Position numbers and translations under genes: made by a program. From contig JACKEL010000011.1 in the NCBI GenBank assembly GCA_020632975.1, positions 1 through 64,000 on the forward strand: DNA of 64,000 nt, written 5' to 3'. Shown here piece by piece: positions 1 through 9,077 of the stretch. This DNA comes from Myxococcales bacterium. Its GTDB lineage: Bacteria > Myxococcota_C > UBA6777. The notes under the pieces are model-generated. The model was not told where the DNA came from and ran no database searches. It was given only the letters and a program-made list of their open reading frames with translations. Positions within the stretch are counted from its first letter, which is position 1, and each line of letters begins with the position of its first letter.

Positions 1-825
1 ACCATGCAGCATGAGCAAGAACAACTCGCAAGCAACCTCTCTTCTTTTCTCACGTGGTCGTTTCGTACAGGCGCCCACTACCAGATCATGGTGATCCCCA
101 GCGATGCAACCGCCACCTCCAGCTATATCCCAGGCTGTGCGTACCTTGGAGCAGGAGCAACAGATCGACTCATCACCCCAAACACCATCAATCCACCGAA
201 TGCATTCAAAGCGAACGCAAAAGTCGGAACCAACGGCTCATCCAACCAAAGAGGCTTTGAAGTCGCCCACAAAGCCCTTACAGCACCCAACTCCCTCGAC
301 CCAAACTGCAACTTGGGCTTTCTCCGAAAAGATGCCCGACTTTCGGTCATCTTTGTCTCTGATAGAACAGAAGCATCGCCCCTTCCCGTTGATTTCTATC
401 AAAGCTTCTTTCAAAACCTAAAAGTGTCAAAGTATAGAGAAAAAGTCCTTGTGTCCGCCATTACAGGTCTCGCTCCAAGTGGCTGCCAAGATCCGACCAT
501 GGGCAACGCGCCACATGCTCCCCGTTATCTCGAACTTTCCCAAGCGCTCGAAGGCAAGCAAGCTTCGATCTGCGAAAACAATTGGTCCACCCTCCTCCGC
601 GAGCTAGGAGCGCTCTCCTTCGAAGACCGACAAGAGTTCCCACTGAGCCGCATCCCCGACCCCAACACCATCTTTGTCAGGATGGGAGGAAGAACCATTC
701 CTCAATCTTCCTCGAATGGCTGGTCCTATAGCGCATCGAAAAATGCCATCATCTTTGCGATCACGGCAGCCCCGCCTTACAACTCACACGTCGAGATCGA
801 CTACCAAACAAAGTGTCTCCCCTAA
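1..825 (+). CDS. VWA-type secreted protein, C-terminal part (5' truncated)
   Basis: The reading frame is open to the left edge, so the gene probably starts outside the window; the ATG at 4 is only the first Met seen. The visible 270 residues resemble the C-terminal half of the von Willebrand factor A-like lipoproteins common in Myxococcota. They contain a hydrophobic strand ending in Asp (LSVIFVSD), a second hydrophobic strand (VLVSAITG), and the family-like stretch PRYLELSQAL followed by SICENNWSTLLRELG. The tail looks like a beta domain (TIFVRMGGRTIP, NAIIFAI). The MIDAS motif would lie upstream and cannot be checked. Function is unknown beyond a likely extracytoplasmic adhesion or binding role. 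The family assignment is by recalled pattern only. Confidence 0.7.
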   Translation, partial: TMQHEQEQLASNLSSFLTWSFRTGAHYQIMVIPSDATATSSYIPGCAYLGAGATDRLITPNTINPPNAFKANAKVGTNGSSNQRGFEVAHKALTAPNSLDPNCNLGFLRKDARLSVIFVSDRTEASPLPVDFYQSFFQNLKVSKYREKVLVSAITGLAPSGCQDPTMGNAPHAPRYLELSQALEGKQASICENNWSTLLRELGALSFEDRQEFPLSRIPDPNTIFVRMGGRTIPQSSSNGWSYSASKNAIIFAITAAPPYNSHVEIDYQTKCLP

Positions 826-982
826 ACATCGCCCCCCTTAAACATCGCCTCCTCTTCGCGCGACAGCCCCCCTCACAACGACGAATCCATCTTGCGGACA
901 ACGCAAACGCAAGATACAAGGGCATGTGGAATAACGCGGACAAAGAAAGTGTCGCATCTCAATCCTACGAAGGAGAGAAAAG

Positions 983-2992
983 ATGGTCCCCCTGCAAACC
1001 AAAGGAATATGCAGACTTTGCCAAAAAGAATTGGCCAAAAGTGGCGTTTCACGGCATCTTTCGAAGTGCTTGCCAACTCACGCTCCCCCTCAGGCACCGA
1101 ATACACCGACCCAAACGCTCTACCTATTGAAAGTTGAAGGTGCTGACGCTCCTCATTACTGGATGTATTTGGAAGTAAGCGCGGCCGCAACCTTCCGTGT
1201 GCTAGACTCCTTCTTCCGTGCGCTTTGGCTCGAATGTTGCGGACATCTCAGTAGCTTCCGATTCCCCAAACAACAAGCTCTTTCCTTTCTCCACGACGAT
1301 TTTTCTTACTTCGAAGAAAGCAAGATCATGGAGATGACTTTGGGACAAGTCCTTCAACCAAAGATGACTTTTTCTTATGATTACGACTTTGGTTCGACAA
1401 CCGAACTCAAACTCCAAGTGGTCGATGTTCGGCAGGGAATACCATTGCGAACCCCCTTAAGCTTGCTTGCCCGAAATGAGGCTCCCAAGATCCTTTGCGA
1501 AGAATGCCAAAAGAAACCTGCGACCAAGATTTGTCCGGTATGTAGCTGGTCAGGCGAAGGTTGGGTCTGTGCGGGTTGCCAAAAAAAGCACTCATGTGGA
1601 GAGGATATCTGGTTACCCGTCGTAAACTCGCCGAGAGCAGGCGTTTGTGGTTACGACGGCGGAAAAACGGAAGAACAAGCGCTCGCTTTCGTCGAAAAGA
1701 AATTTTCATCCGAGACATCCCCCAAAAAATCTCGCCCCAAGAAAACCGAAAAGAAATCTCCATCCAAGGCATCCCAAAAACACGCTCAGTCCAAAACAAA
1801 AGAGCCAAACCGCTTTTCTTTACGAGAGCGAGTCCCCTACGGGCCAATGGGCTCGCTTCCCGTCTCTATGGAAGAACTCCCTCGCCACTTCCAAGCGCTA
1901 CTACAAGCGTATTTTGGAGAAGACGAAGAGCCCCTGGCGCTTACAAACGAACAAAAAGAGATCCTTACAAAGCTCCCCCTCTTGAACGAAACGTGGATCG
2001 GAGGGACATACACCGCGCCTTTTCTGGTCTCCGAACCCTACCCAACCCAACCTGAAGTGTGTCTATGGACCACCCAAACAGCCTATCCTGTGTTGGGAAC
2101 AGACCTTGTTCTTCCAGAAGAGGCTCCCCAAGCATTGTTGGACCTTTTGGTCAAAGTGATGGAATCTCCTGGCTTCGTAGAAGCAGGACGACGCTCGAAG
2201 ATCCTTTTGGCGCAGAAGCAATATATAGCTCCTTTTCGCGAGCTACTCGAACCTTACGACATCACAGTCAAGCACGGCGGACAAAAAGTCATCCGAAGCA
2301 TTGGCGAAGCTTTGGATGACTTCGCAGAAAAGACACAACACTTTCCTTCTTATTCGGAAGCTGGACTAGACAAAGATCTTGTCAAAGCGATGTTTCAGGC
2401 CGCCGCGACGATGTATCGAAAAGCCCCGTGGACCGGAATGGTTGAAACACAGCCCTTTTACGTGGATCTCAGTTCTTGGTCTTTGGGCCGCTACAGTATC
2501 TGCGTCATCGGCCAAGCTGGCATCAGCCAGGGATTGTTGATCTTTCAATCACTCGAAGATCACGACAGGTTCTACCATCTCGCTCTCATCGCAGAAAGAT
2601 CAGGCCAGACACCGGACTTTACGGAACTTCGGCTTCTTTCGCTGGACTTTGAAGATGTAGAGACATTGCCCGCCACACATCGCCAAGAACTCACCGAACA
2701 AAACTGGGAGATCGCGGGCCCCCAAGCTTACCCCGACATCAAACGCACTGAAAAACGCGGGGAACTCGCCGAGCTGCGAGACGAAGATGTATTGATCGTC
2801 CTTGCATGTGCGTGGGGCATCGCAGCCTACACGCACATGTATCGTCAACACGTGGATCGAGTAAACAAAAAGATGGCCGATCTACAAGAAGGCGTATGGA
2901 TCGAGCCTTTGGAGGCTGAAGTCACCATCCCCATGCTTCCAGATCGACCCCCTTTCCTCATCTCATTTCCGCACCCTGAGCGTAAACCTTAA
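983..2992 (+). CDS. zinc-finger / pRiA4b ORF-3-like protein with C-terminal uncharacterised domain
   Basis: This 669-residue protein starts at an ATG preceded by AAGGAGAG. Residues 10-29 carry a C-x2-C-x11-H-x3-C finger. Residues 44-150 resemble the plasmid pRiA4b ORF-3-like fold (IS1096 TnpR-type), with YLLKVEG, a Trp/Leu-rich helix ending in GHLSSF, and YDFGSTTELKLQV. Residues 172-205 hold a second Cys/His cluster (C172, C175, C184, C187, C196, C199, H203, C205), probably binding two zinc ions. A Lys/Ser/Pro linker (about 235-285) leads to a large C-terminal region with FYVDLSSW and GLLIFQS, reminiscent of the DUF6930/DUF7309 families. There is no signal peptide or membrane segment, so it should be cytoplasmic. 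No catalytic function can be assigned. Confidence 0.7.
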   Translation: MVPLQTKGICRLCQKELAKSGVSRHLSKCLPTHAPPQAPNTPTQTLYLLKVEGADAPHYWMYLEVSAAATFRVLDSFFRALWLECCGHLSSFRFPKQQALSFLHDDFSYFEESKIMEMTLGQVLQPKMTFSYDYDFGSTTELKLQVVDVRQGIPLRTPLSLLARNEAPKILCEECQKKPATKICPVCSWSGEGWVCAGCQKKHSCGEDIWLPVVNSPRAGVCGYDGGKTEEQALAFVEKKFSSETSPKKSRPKKTEKKSPSKASQKHAQSKTKEPNRFSLRERVPYGPMGSLPVSMEELPRHFQALLQAYFGEDEEPLALTNEQKEILTKLPLLNETWIGGTYTAPFLVSEPYPTQPEVCLWTTQTAYPVLGTDLVLPEEAPQALLDLLVKVMESPGFVEAGRRSKILLAQKQYIAPFRELLEPYDITVKHGGQKVIRSIGEALDDFAEKTQHFPSYSEAGLDKDLVKAMFQAAATMYRKAPWTGMVETQPFYVDLSSWSLGRYSICVIGQAGISQGLLIFQSLEDHDRFYHLALIAERSGQTPDFTELRLLSLDFEDVETLPATHRQELTEQNWEIAGPQAYPDIKRTEKRGELAELRDEDVLIVLACAWGIAAYTHMYRQHVDRVNKKMADLQEGVWIEPLEAEVTIPMLPDRPPFLISFPHPERKP

Positions 2993-3016
2993 CCACCTCC
3001 GCCCATCCCCCCGAGA

Positions 3017-4135
3017 CTACGGCCCTTTGACGCGACGAGGCCAGCCCTCCACGATGCGAAATCTCCTGATAGCAACATCCTTCCAAAAAGGCTGCATCTT
3101 CCCTGAAACCCGAAGAAACAATCCCATTCCCTCACGTACATCTATCGGGTAGCGCTGATCGCTCACAGCATTCCCAAGCCCCCACGCCCACGGGACGCCA
3201 CGCCACACCAAAAAGTCTCTCGTCACATGCGGATGATGCGCCACGACAGCACGTGCCCCACCTTTCCAAGCTGCCCGTAGATAGGACGCATCCCACGAGA
3301 TCGGTTGCCTGCGATATTCAACCCCCACATGCACGCTTGCCACCACGACAGCGCGAGAAGATAGACGCTTTACACAGCGCTCCACCTCCGCAGGTGTCGG
3401 CAAAGTAGGAAATCCCTTTGGAGGAAAACGCGGACGTACCGCGTTGATCGCAAGGACCCAGATCTTCTTCCCGCGCACACACAAACGCAGAAGCTGTAGT
3501 CCTTCTTGTGAACCACAAAGCGGCGTGGGCTCGCTGACCAAGATCCCCATCTGTCGGAGCGTTTGGCGTGTCCTTTTGAGCCCAGCAACCCCTGCATCCA
3601 TCATATGATTGTTCGCAAGTGTCACCGCATGAACCCCAACATCTCGCAGAGCCCGAAGCCTTGATAGATCCGTACACAAACGCGGGTAACGAGCGGTACT
3701 TTTTCCAAGACACGGCCCCATGGGGGTTTCAAGGTTCCCGATCACCCATCCGACATCACCCCAAAGTCCACGGATAGCCTTACGTTGCGAGGACTTTGGC
3801 AAGGCAACACGCCGCGCCAACATCAAATCGCCCACAAACAACAAAGAGTCGCGAAAAGGCCCCGAGAATGGGGCCTTTTCGTATCCGCGGGAAGAAGGAA
3901 GACTCGCAGGAGCAACACGAGAAAGATTCTTACAAGAAGGTGACGTGGTGGGAGACGTGGAAGGCTTGATGCGATGGGGACGCAGAGAAGAAGTGGAGCG
4001 AGAAGAAGTGGAGCGAGAAGAAGTGGAGCGAGAGGAAGGCCCTGCATACGCTTGTATGCCAAGAAGCCAAACACCAAGCCCTCCCCATCCCCGCAACCAC
4101 CGCATCAAGAGATGAACAGAGATGCCGCCCATCAT
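3017..4135 (-). CDS. CapA-like metallophosphatase-fold protein
   Basis: The 372-residue product belongs to the CapA / poly-gamma-glutamate-synthesis family, a calcineurin-like fold. The start at 4135 forms an ATGA overlap with the stop of the DUF3160 gene, arguing for translational coupling and against the longer form. An N-terminal hydrophobic stretch ending near AYAG looks like a signal peptide. A Ser/Arg/Thr linker encoded by a 15-bp tandem repeat follows. The family motifs are in order: LLFVGDLMLA, VIGNLETP, VTLANNHMMDAG, VASVHVGVEY, VVAHHPHVTRDF and WGLGNAVSD, so metal ligands appear intact. Usual CapA proteins are 350-450 residues. Substrate is unknown, and no pgsB/capB ligase is nearby, so a role in polyglutamate synthesis should not be assumed. 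Confidence 0.85.
   Translation of the reverse strand: MMGGISVHLLMRWLRGWGGLGVWLLGIQAYAGPSSRSTSSRSTSSRSTSSLRPHRIKPSTSPTTSPSCKNLSRVAPASLPSSRGYEKAPFSGPFRDSLLFVGDLMLARRVALPKSSQRKAIRGLWGDVGWVIGNLETPMGPCLGKSTARYPRLCTDLSRLRALRDVGVHAVTLANNHMMDAGVAGLKRTRQTLRQMGILVSEPTPLCGSQEGLQLLRLCVRGKKIWVLAINAVRPRFPPKGFPTLPTPAEVERCVKRLSSRAVVVASVHVGVEYRRQPISWDASYLRAAWKGGARAVVAHHPHVTRDFLVWRGVPWAWGLGNAVSDQRYPIDVREGMGLFLRVSGKMQPFWKDVAIRRFRIVEGWPRRVKGP
3852..3881. repeat. perfect 12-bp inverted repeat inside the CapA-like gene
   Basis: The arms CGAAAAGGCCCC and GGGGCCTTTTCG are separated by six bases. On the coding (minus) strand the hairpin ends in TTTTCG, so it resembles a weak intrinsic terminator lying between the Ser/Arg linker and the enzymatic domain. 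It may be coincidental coding sequence or may attenuate expression. Confidence 0.6.
3986..4030. repeat. three tandem 15-bp repeats
   Basis: Three identical copies of AGAAGAAGTGGAGCG lie in the coding sequence for the linker after the signal peptide of the CapA-like protein and encode repeated S-R-S-T-S units. The length is a multiple of three, so copy-number change would alter linker length without shifting the frame. Confidence 0.85.
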
Positions 4136-6615
4136 AGGTTGATGGAACCACCGCTGTACTGGCATGAATCGCGGGTCTTGCCAGGTTTGGGAAGCGAAGT
4201 CTTGGCGCCAACCAAGATCTCATTCAACCAGAAAGGTCTAGTGGGAGCTTTTCCTTCTTTGAGGATCTTGCGCCAAGCTTCATCCGTCAAACGATTCGAG
4301 GCAGGGCGGAAAAACTCGTAATAAGACATCGTCGCACCACGCATCAACTGCCACTGCCCTTTGACTTTTGCGATCATGTAGAGTGCATCGGGCTTTCCAA
4401 CGGCAACGTGAAAAGCCTGTCCATTAACCACACCAATGTCCGCAACCACGGGCATCTGCTTGTCGCGATCCATCAACACGCCCTTGTCAGAAAAACTCAA
4501 GATCGCGCTCTCGATGGCCCCACCAATGGTCGCGATCTGCTCGTCTTCATCGCGGGTAAAGGCTTGCCCTGCTTGTTGCTTCTTGGCCAACTTCTCGAAA
4601 AGTTGCAACAAACGTCGAAGATACTTGATCTTTTCGCCCACCGCAGAACTCGAATAGTCGTTGGGATTGGCTTTTTTGCTGATATCGATCCCACTCGCTT
4701 TTAATTGTTGACCAAGTCGATCCACCATCGCATCAAGACGCGCATACAACGCAGGATAGGGCTCGACAGCCCCCGCAGGTGGAGGAGGTTGATCTTCCAA
4801 ACCACACTCTGCGCCCACAGGTGCGCCGTACAAGATCGTGTCGTGACGCAGCTCAGCCCATCCCGCAAGCGCAGTCTGGATCATGCGCAATGACCAAGAA
4901 GGACGCTGAATCGACGGAAACATCGGCATCTTTGGCGTTTGAAACAGTGATTGAAGAGCAAACAGCGTCCCATGATAAGCATCTGTTTCTTTTTGCTTTT
5001 TCATCTTTTGTGCGAAGAGACGGCGCCCCTTTGCAAAGCCCGCATCAAATCCCGCCCAGCCTTTGACCGAAGCATCGTGATGTTTCAAAAGCTGCAAAGC
5101 CCGCAAAGATCCCATCGCAGAAGCGACATCCAGTCCAGAAAATGCAAGTCTTTGTCCTGGTAAAAGTGCGACTTTTTGAAGATGAAGCGAGTCTGCAAAT
5201 GCACGTTGTCCCATCACCCGCATCTGCGGCGTAATCGGCATCTGGCCCTGTCCGCTTTTGACTTGAATCTCAGGTGGCGCAAGTTGTTTCATCAAGGTTG
5301 CGAAGCGTTCGAACTTTACAGAAACCGCAAGTCCGTCCACGTCGGCCCCTGCGCCATAAGCAAGCAAGTAATATTTCATCGCACGACTAGGAGAGGCTGC
5401 ATCAGACGCCCCAACAAAGGCATTGATCACGCGCTCCATCGCTTGAAACTCAGCAAAAGCCGTGCTCCCGCCAACCTTTGTTTGTTCGAGTGCCTGTAAC
5501 AACAAAGCCGCTTCCAAAGACACGACTTTGTTGGCAGCCCTCCCAAAAGGCCATGCCACCTTGCCAAGCCAACTCATCGCCCGAAAGTACTGGCCCAAAG
5601 AGGGGCTGCGTGTGTAGTGGCCGCGCACTTGAAAAGAGCTAATATCCAGTTTATGAGGCGCGCCAGCAACTTGTTCTTTGCCGCCTTTGGCTTTCACAAG
5701 CTTCGCAACCGTCGCATCGACGGAGCTTTGCAACGCCCCAAGCGACGGAAGTTTTCCGCCTGCCAGCTTCACGACGACGCCCCAATAGATCACGTGTTCG
5801 GTCGCAGCTTTTCGCACATCATCGTCTTTGGTGGTCGCGAGTTGCTTTTGGGCTGTCGCAAGCAAAGCCGCGCTCCATGCACGAAGACGCGGAAGCAACG
5901 CGCTTTCCTCGACATTTCTCAACGCATTATCAAAAAAGGTATGCGTGATATCGATCGCCATATCCGTGGTGACGTAGCTTGGAACACGCAAGTAATCGTT
6001 TTTCTCGTAGATCTCGAAAGCATGAGCAGCTTTGGTAGGAGACAAAAAGAAACCGTGCTTTTCGAGCGCTGCGCGCTGTGCAGACGTAAAGCTCCCAAAC
6101 TGCGAGAAGTTTGCGAGTCGTTCCAAGCGAAAACGTCCACCTTCCCAGATCGGCCCCTTTGCAACAGCCCGAGGCATCGGCATTTTCGAGGGCAAAGGTT
6201 TCAAACGCCCCTTGCGCAAACCGCGCTCCACTTTGGAAAGCAGTTGTACTTTTTCGAGGTCGCGCGCACTCAACAAGCCACTCGCCGCAGAGCGAACCCC
6301 GCGATACCAAGACTGCTTGGAAAAGACGTCTCGCAGATCCTTGGAACGAAAACGCACGCCCGCTACAGCAAAGTAAGCATTACGAAAGATCCGAAGCGAT
6401 TGCGCAGAACGAAAGCTACGCAACAGATCTTCCTTGGTAAAGTTTTGCGCAAGGGCAGCTTTGACGGTCCCCAAAGCAACAGGATTTCCTGCGCTCAGAT
6501 CACGTACAACGCCCTGGTATCCGCCATCTCCTGCGATCCCAGAAAAAGGAAACGACGCCAAGAATAAAACGAATATACCCACACACAAAAACAGCTGTTT
6601 TTTGCGCTTTTGCAA
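4132..6615 (-). CDS. DUF3160 family secreted protein
   Basis: The 827-residue product matches the DUF3160 family. Diagnostic stretches are FEIYEKNDYLRVPSYVTTD, then ITHTFFDNALRNVEE, and further on ELRHDTILYG followed by an acidic Glu-Pro-Tyr segment. The chosen start is TTG at 6615, six bases after AAAGGAGG; a GTG at 6618 is possible. It gives MQKRKKQLFLCVGIFVLFLA, a good signal peptide with cleavage near GIAG. The longer ORF form reaching 6816 would bury this signal and overlap the upstream gene. DUF3160 has no established enzymatic function. The gene lies 49 bp after the FG-GAP gene and overlaps the CapA-like gene by ATGA, so the three are probably one operon of envelope proteins. Confidence 0.85.
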   Translation of the reverse strand: MQKRKKQLFLCVGIFVLFLASFPFSGIAGDGGYQGVVRDLSAGNPVALGTVKAALAQNFTKEDLLRSFRSAQSLRIFRNAYFAVAGVRFRSKDLRDVFSKQSWYRGVRSAASGLLSARDLEKVQLLSKVERGLRKGRLKPLPSKMPMPRAVAKGPIWEGGRFRLERLANFSQFGSFTSAQRAALEKHGFFLSPTKAAHAFEIYEKNDYLRVPSYVTTDMAIDITHTFFDNALRNVEESALLPRLRAWSAALLATAQKQLATTKDDDVRKAATEHVIYWGVVVKLAGGKLPSLGALQSSVDATVAKLVKAKGGKEQVAGAPHKLDISSFQVRGHYTRSPSLGQYFRAMSWLGKVAWPFGRAANKVVSLEAALLLQALEQTKVGGSTAFAEFQAMERVINAFVGASDAASPSRAMKYYLLAYGAGADVDGLAVSVKFERFATLMKQLAPPEIQVKSGQGQMPITPQMRVMGQRAFADSLHLQKVALLPGQRLAFSGLDVASAMGSLRALQLLKHHDASVKGWAGFDAGFAKGRRLFAQKMKKQKETDAYHGTLFALQSLFQTPKMPMFPSIQRPSWSLRMIQTALAGWAELRHDTILYGAPVGAECGLEDQPPPPAGAVEPYPALYARLDAMVDRLGQQLKASGIDISKKANPNDYSSSAVGEKIKYLRRLLQLFEKLAKKQQAGQAFTRDEDEQIATIGGAIESAILSFSDKGVLMDRDKQMPVVADIGVVNGQAFHVAVGKPDALYMIAKVKGQWQLMRGATMSYYEFFRPASNRLTDEAWRKILKEGKAPTRPFWLNEILVGAKTSLPKPGKTRDSCQYSGGSINL

Positions 6616-6664
6616 CACGAACCTCCTTTGTAAAAAGACGAACCCTCGGCCGATTTCACACGCT

Positions 6665-7732
6665 TTAAGGTAGTTGTGAAAACAAAGCCAGCAAACGCTC
6701 CTGTTGCAAGGTGTGCTTTTGCAACCACAACGAGCGATGCAAAGAGCGTTTGCGTAAAACACGAATACCAGTCCAACTTCCTTCCAACCAAGCCACCTTT
6801 CGCCCAACAAAACCAAAAGAAACCCAACGGTAAAGCATCACACGTTGTTTGCCTCGCACATCGTGTTCCAAAACAGCCAGATACACAGGGGCTTTTGGAG
6901 TCTTGGAAGGTATCTTTTTCGAGGCGGCCTTTCGTTTTGTGCCCTGAAAAGGCGAAGAAGACGGTTGAGAGGTGGCTCCCTTCTCTTGAGGAGAAGGGTG
7001 ATGACGTTGTGGAAGAGTTTCTTTCCACGGCGTCTTTCCTTGGGCAGGATAAAGGGAAGGCTTTCGTTCCGCAAGCGGCACCGCATCCAGCCAAGGCAAG
7101 GAAAACCGCGAACCACGCCACTTTGGGAAGAAAGCGCCTCTCCGCGGCAGGTAGCTATAAATCCAAAGCCTCCTTCGCACCACGCGATCAAAGTAAGAAG
7201 GCCGAAACATCCCAATCATCAAGTCATCTTTCCCATCACCATCCACATCTGCGCTTTCGATCATCCACGGACGACGCAGTCGCTCGATGGAAAGTCGCAT
7301 CCAACGGCCATCTTGTGCATTGACACCGACCAAACGCCCGTCACCATCGATTTTTTTGATCAAGACCACGATACCTTGCACACCATCCCCATCCATATCT
7401 GTCCACACAACATCCACGATCGCTTCCCCATGCAAAGCCACACATCGCTTTCCACGCTGCCAATGCCCCCACCGCCACAAACATCGTTTGCCATACGCCA
7501 CCATCCCAACACGCCCTGCTGCAAGCCCCAAAAGAGGCTCGTGCAGCACGCGTTTGTGTGTGCGCCATGAAGCATCCTCGCGCCAAGCCTCCTGCAAGAT
7601 GCGGCCTTTTTCGGAGAGCCACGCGACGCGCCAAGCCCCCTTTTCTTGGAACGCGACCTCACGATAACCCCTCGCTTCTGCGAAAGAAATCAAGCCCAGC
7701 CAGCACAAACAACAAGATACCCAACGCATCAT
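6665..7732 (-). CDS. secreted FG-GAP/VCBS-type repeat protein
   Basis: The 355-residue protein starts with MMRWVSCCLCWLGLISFAEA, a signal peptide probably cleaved after AEA. Two Asp-rich blade motifs of the FG-GAP/VCBS type are visible, DMDGDGVQGIVV and DVDGDGKDDLMIG, which in integrin-like propellers bind calcium. The rest has repeated Trp-rich strands (AWRVAWL, KRCLWRWGHW) that may form further blades. A Pro/Ser/Lys linker at about 240-285 separates the propeller part from a final strand-rich segment. It is the first gene of a likely minus-strand operon with the DUF3160 and CapA-like genes. A structural or binding role outside the cytoplasm is inferred; no catalytic motif is seen. Confidence 0.75.
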   Translation of the reverse strand: MMRWVSCCLCWLGLISFAEARGYREVAFQEKGAWRVAWLSEKGRILQEAWREDASWRTHKRVLHEPLLGLAAGRVGMVAYGKRCLWRWGHWQRGKRCVALHGEAIVDVVWTDMDGDGVQGIVVLIKKIDGDGRLVGVNAQDGRWMRLSIERLRRPWMIESADVDGDGKDDLMIGMFRPSYFDRVVRRRLWIYSYLPRRGAFFPKWRGSRFSLPWLDAVPLAERKPSLYPAQGKTPWKETLPQRHHPSPQEKGATSQPSSSPFQGTKRKAASKKIPSKTPKAPVYLAVLEHDVRGKQRVMLYRWVSFGFVGRKVAWLEGSWTGIRVLRKRSLHRSLWLQKHTLQQERLLALFSQLP

Positions 7733-8022
7733 CTCTACCTATCTCTCGCCAAAACCAAAAAGGCAGTAGCCGATCTTGCCCTGCCAAAGAACGCCTCATA
7801 TCACTCGTTCTTTTCACTCTTGCCCACTAAGACGAACTGCCTCGAAAACAATTGCCCCGCGCACAAAAAACTCACAGTATTTTCACATTTCGCAAGGTCC
7901 ATTCTCTTTGCATACACACAACACGCTCCCCCCGTCTTTTCCGTTGTGACAGAACTTTGACACGGGCACAAAAGGACTTGGCTATCTTGAGGACAGACCC
8001 CAACACAAAAGGAGTGTGTGGT

Positions 8023-8961
8023 ATGTCCGTGAAGAAACAAAGCCTAGCTTTATCACCTGGTTTGGTGATGTTTGTATTGGTCCATATCGCGTGTTTTGCG
8101 GCCATTTGGACAGGTGTCCATGCCCGTGACCTGATGCTCTGTGCCTTTTTTTATATTGTAAGAATGTTTGGCGTAACAGCAGGTTATCACCGATATTTTT
8201 CCCATCGGACTTATAAGACAAGTCGTGTCATGCAATTTCTGATGGCTCTCTTGGCCTCTTCTTCTGCACAAAAAGGGGTTTTGTGGTGGGCAGGTCATCA
8301 CCGCGTCCATCACAAACATTCAGATACAGACGAAGACATGCACTCCCCCGTAAAAGGCGGATTTTGGTGGTCTCATGTGTTGTGGATGTTCTATCACGAG
8401 GATGCTGATCGAGAAGATCCGAAGATCTACAAAGAGTTTAGCAAGTACCCTGAGATCTTATGGCTCGAAAAAATCTCCTACGCTTGGCCCATCCTGCTAG
8501 GAGCAGGTGTTTGGTACTTCTTTGGCTGGAGTGGCGTGGTCGTGGGCTTTTTGTGGAGTACGGTGTTGCTTTGGCACGGAACCTTCACCATCAACTCGCT
8601 TTGTCACGTGTTTGGTTCGCGCCGCTACGCCACGACAGACGATAGCCGCAACAACTTTTGGTTGGCGATGGTGACCCTCGGCGAAGGTTGGCACAACAAC
8701 CATCACCACTATCAATCAAGCACCCGCCAAGGATTTTTCTGGTGGGAGATCGACATCACTTACTATATCTTGAAGATGATGAGTTGGGTTGGGTTGGTCT
8801 GGGAGCTACGTGAGCCACCACGTTACATCCTTGAGAATCGCTCTAAACACGCTCCTGTTGCCATTGAAGCAACAAACCTGCCCCACCCCTCAACATCTCT
8901 GCTTCCGCCCGTAGGACTCATGGAAGATGCCTCGCATCGCCAAACAGAAGCCTCACGCTGA
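8023..8961 (+). CDS. acyl-CoA desaturase (delta-9 type)
   Basis: A 312-residue membrane di-iron fatty-acid desaturase of the stearoyl-CoA desaturase family. It introduces a cis double bond into acyl chains. The three histidine boxes are present: HRYFSH at 56-61, HHRVHH at 92-97, and HNNHHHY in the C-terminal third. Hydrophobic helices precede and separate the boxes in the usual layout. The start at 8023 has AAAGGAG upstream; the in-frame upstream extension is not family-like. A TTGACA at 7957 has no convincing -10 box. The downstream histidine kinase/response regulator genes on the same strand could sense membrane state, as in DesKR systems; that link is only suggested by neighbourhood. Confidence 0.93.
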   Translation: MSVKKQSLALSPGLVMFVLVHIACFAAIWTGVHARDLMLCAFFYIVRMFGVTAGYHRYFSHRTYKTSRVMQFLMALLASSSAQKGVLWWAGHHRVHHKHSDTDEDMHSPVKGGFWWSHVLWMFYHEDADREDPKIYKEFSKYPEILWLEKISYAWPILLGAGVWYFFGWSGVVVGFLWSTVLLWHGTFTINSLCHVFGSRRYATTDDSRNNFWLAMVTLGEGWHNNHHHYQSSTRQGFFWWEIDITYYILKMMSWVGLVWELREPPRYILENRSKHAPVAIEATNLPHPSTSLLPPVGLMEDASHRQTEASR

Positions 8962-9043
8962 TGCGTGCGCGACCATGGGGGGCGGGACAAGACTGGATGG
9001 TGGTCCCTCACGCACAAACAAAGGAGGATCACCCCACCAAAAG

Positions 9044-9061
9044 ACAGCCGAGCACGGCTGT
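9044..9061 (+). terminator. hairpin between desaturase and histidine kinase genes
   Basis: ACAGCCG and CGGCTGT form a perfect 7-bp stem with an AGCA tetraloop, followed by TTTCC. The short T run makes it a weak terminator or attenuator. It supports placing the kinase start downstream at 9078 rather than at the ATG overlapping the desaturase stop. Confidence 0.4.
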
Positions 9062-9077
9062 TTCCATGGGAGAAAGG

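Noticed and set aside
5617..6567. 316-codon plus-strand frame
   Set aside because: It is antisense to the DUF3160 gene; the DUF3160 frame has a signal peptide, ribosome site and family motifs.
7957..7988. TTGACA with TATCTT upstream of the desaturase gene
   Set aside because: The spacer is 20 bases, too long for a normal sigma-70 promoter.
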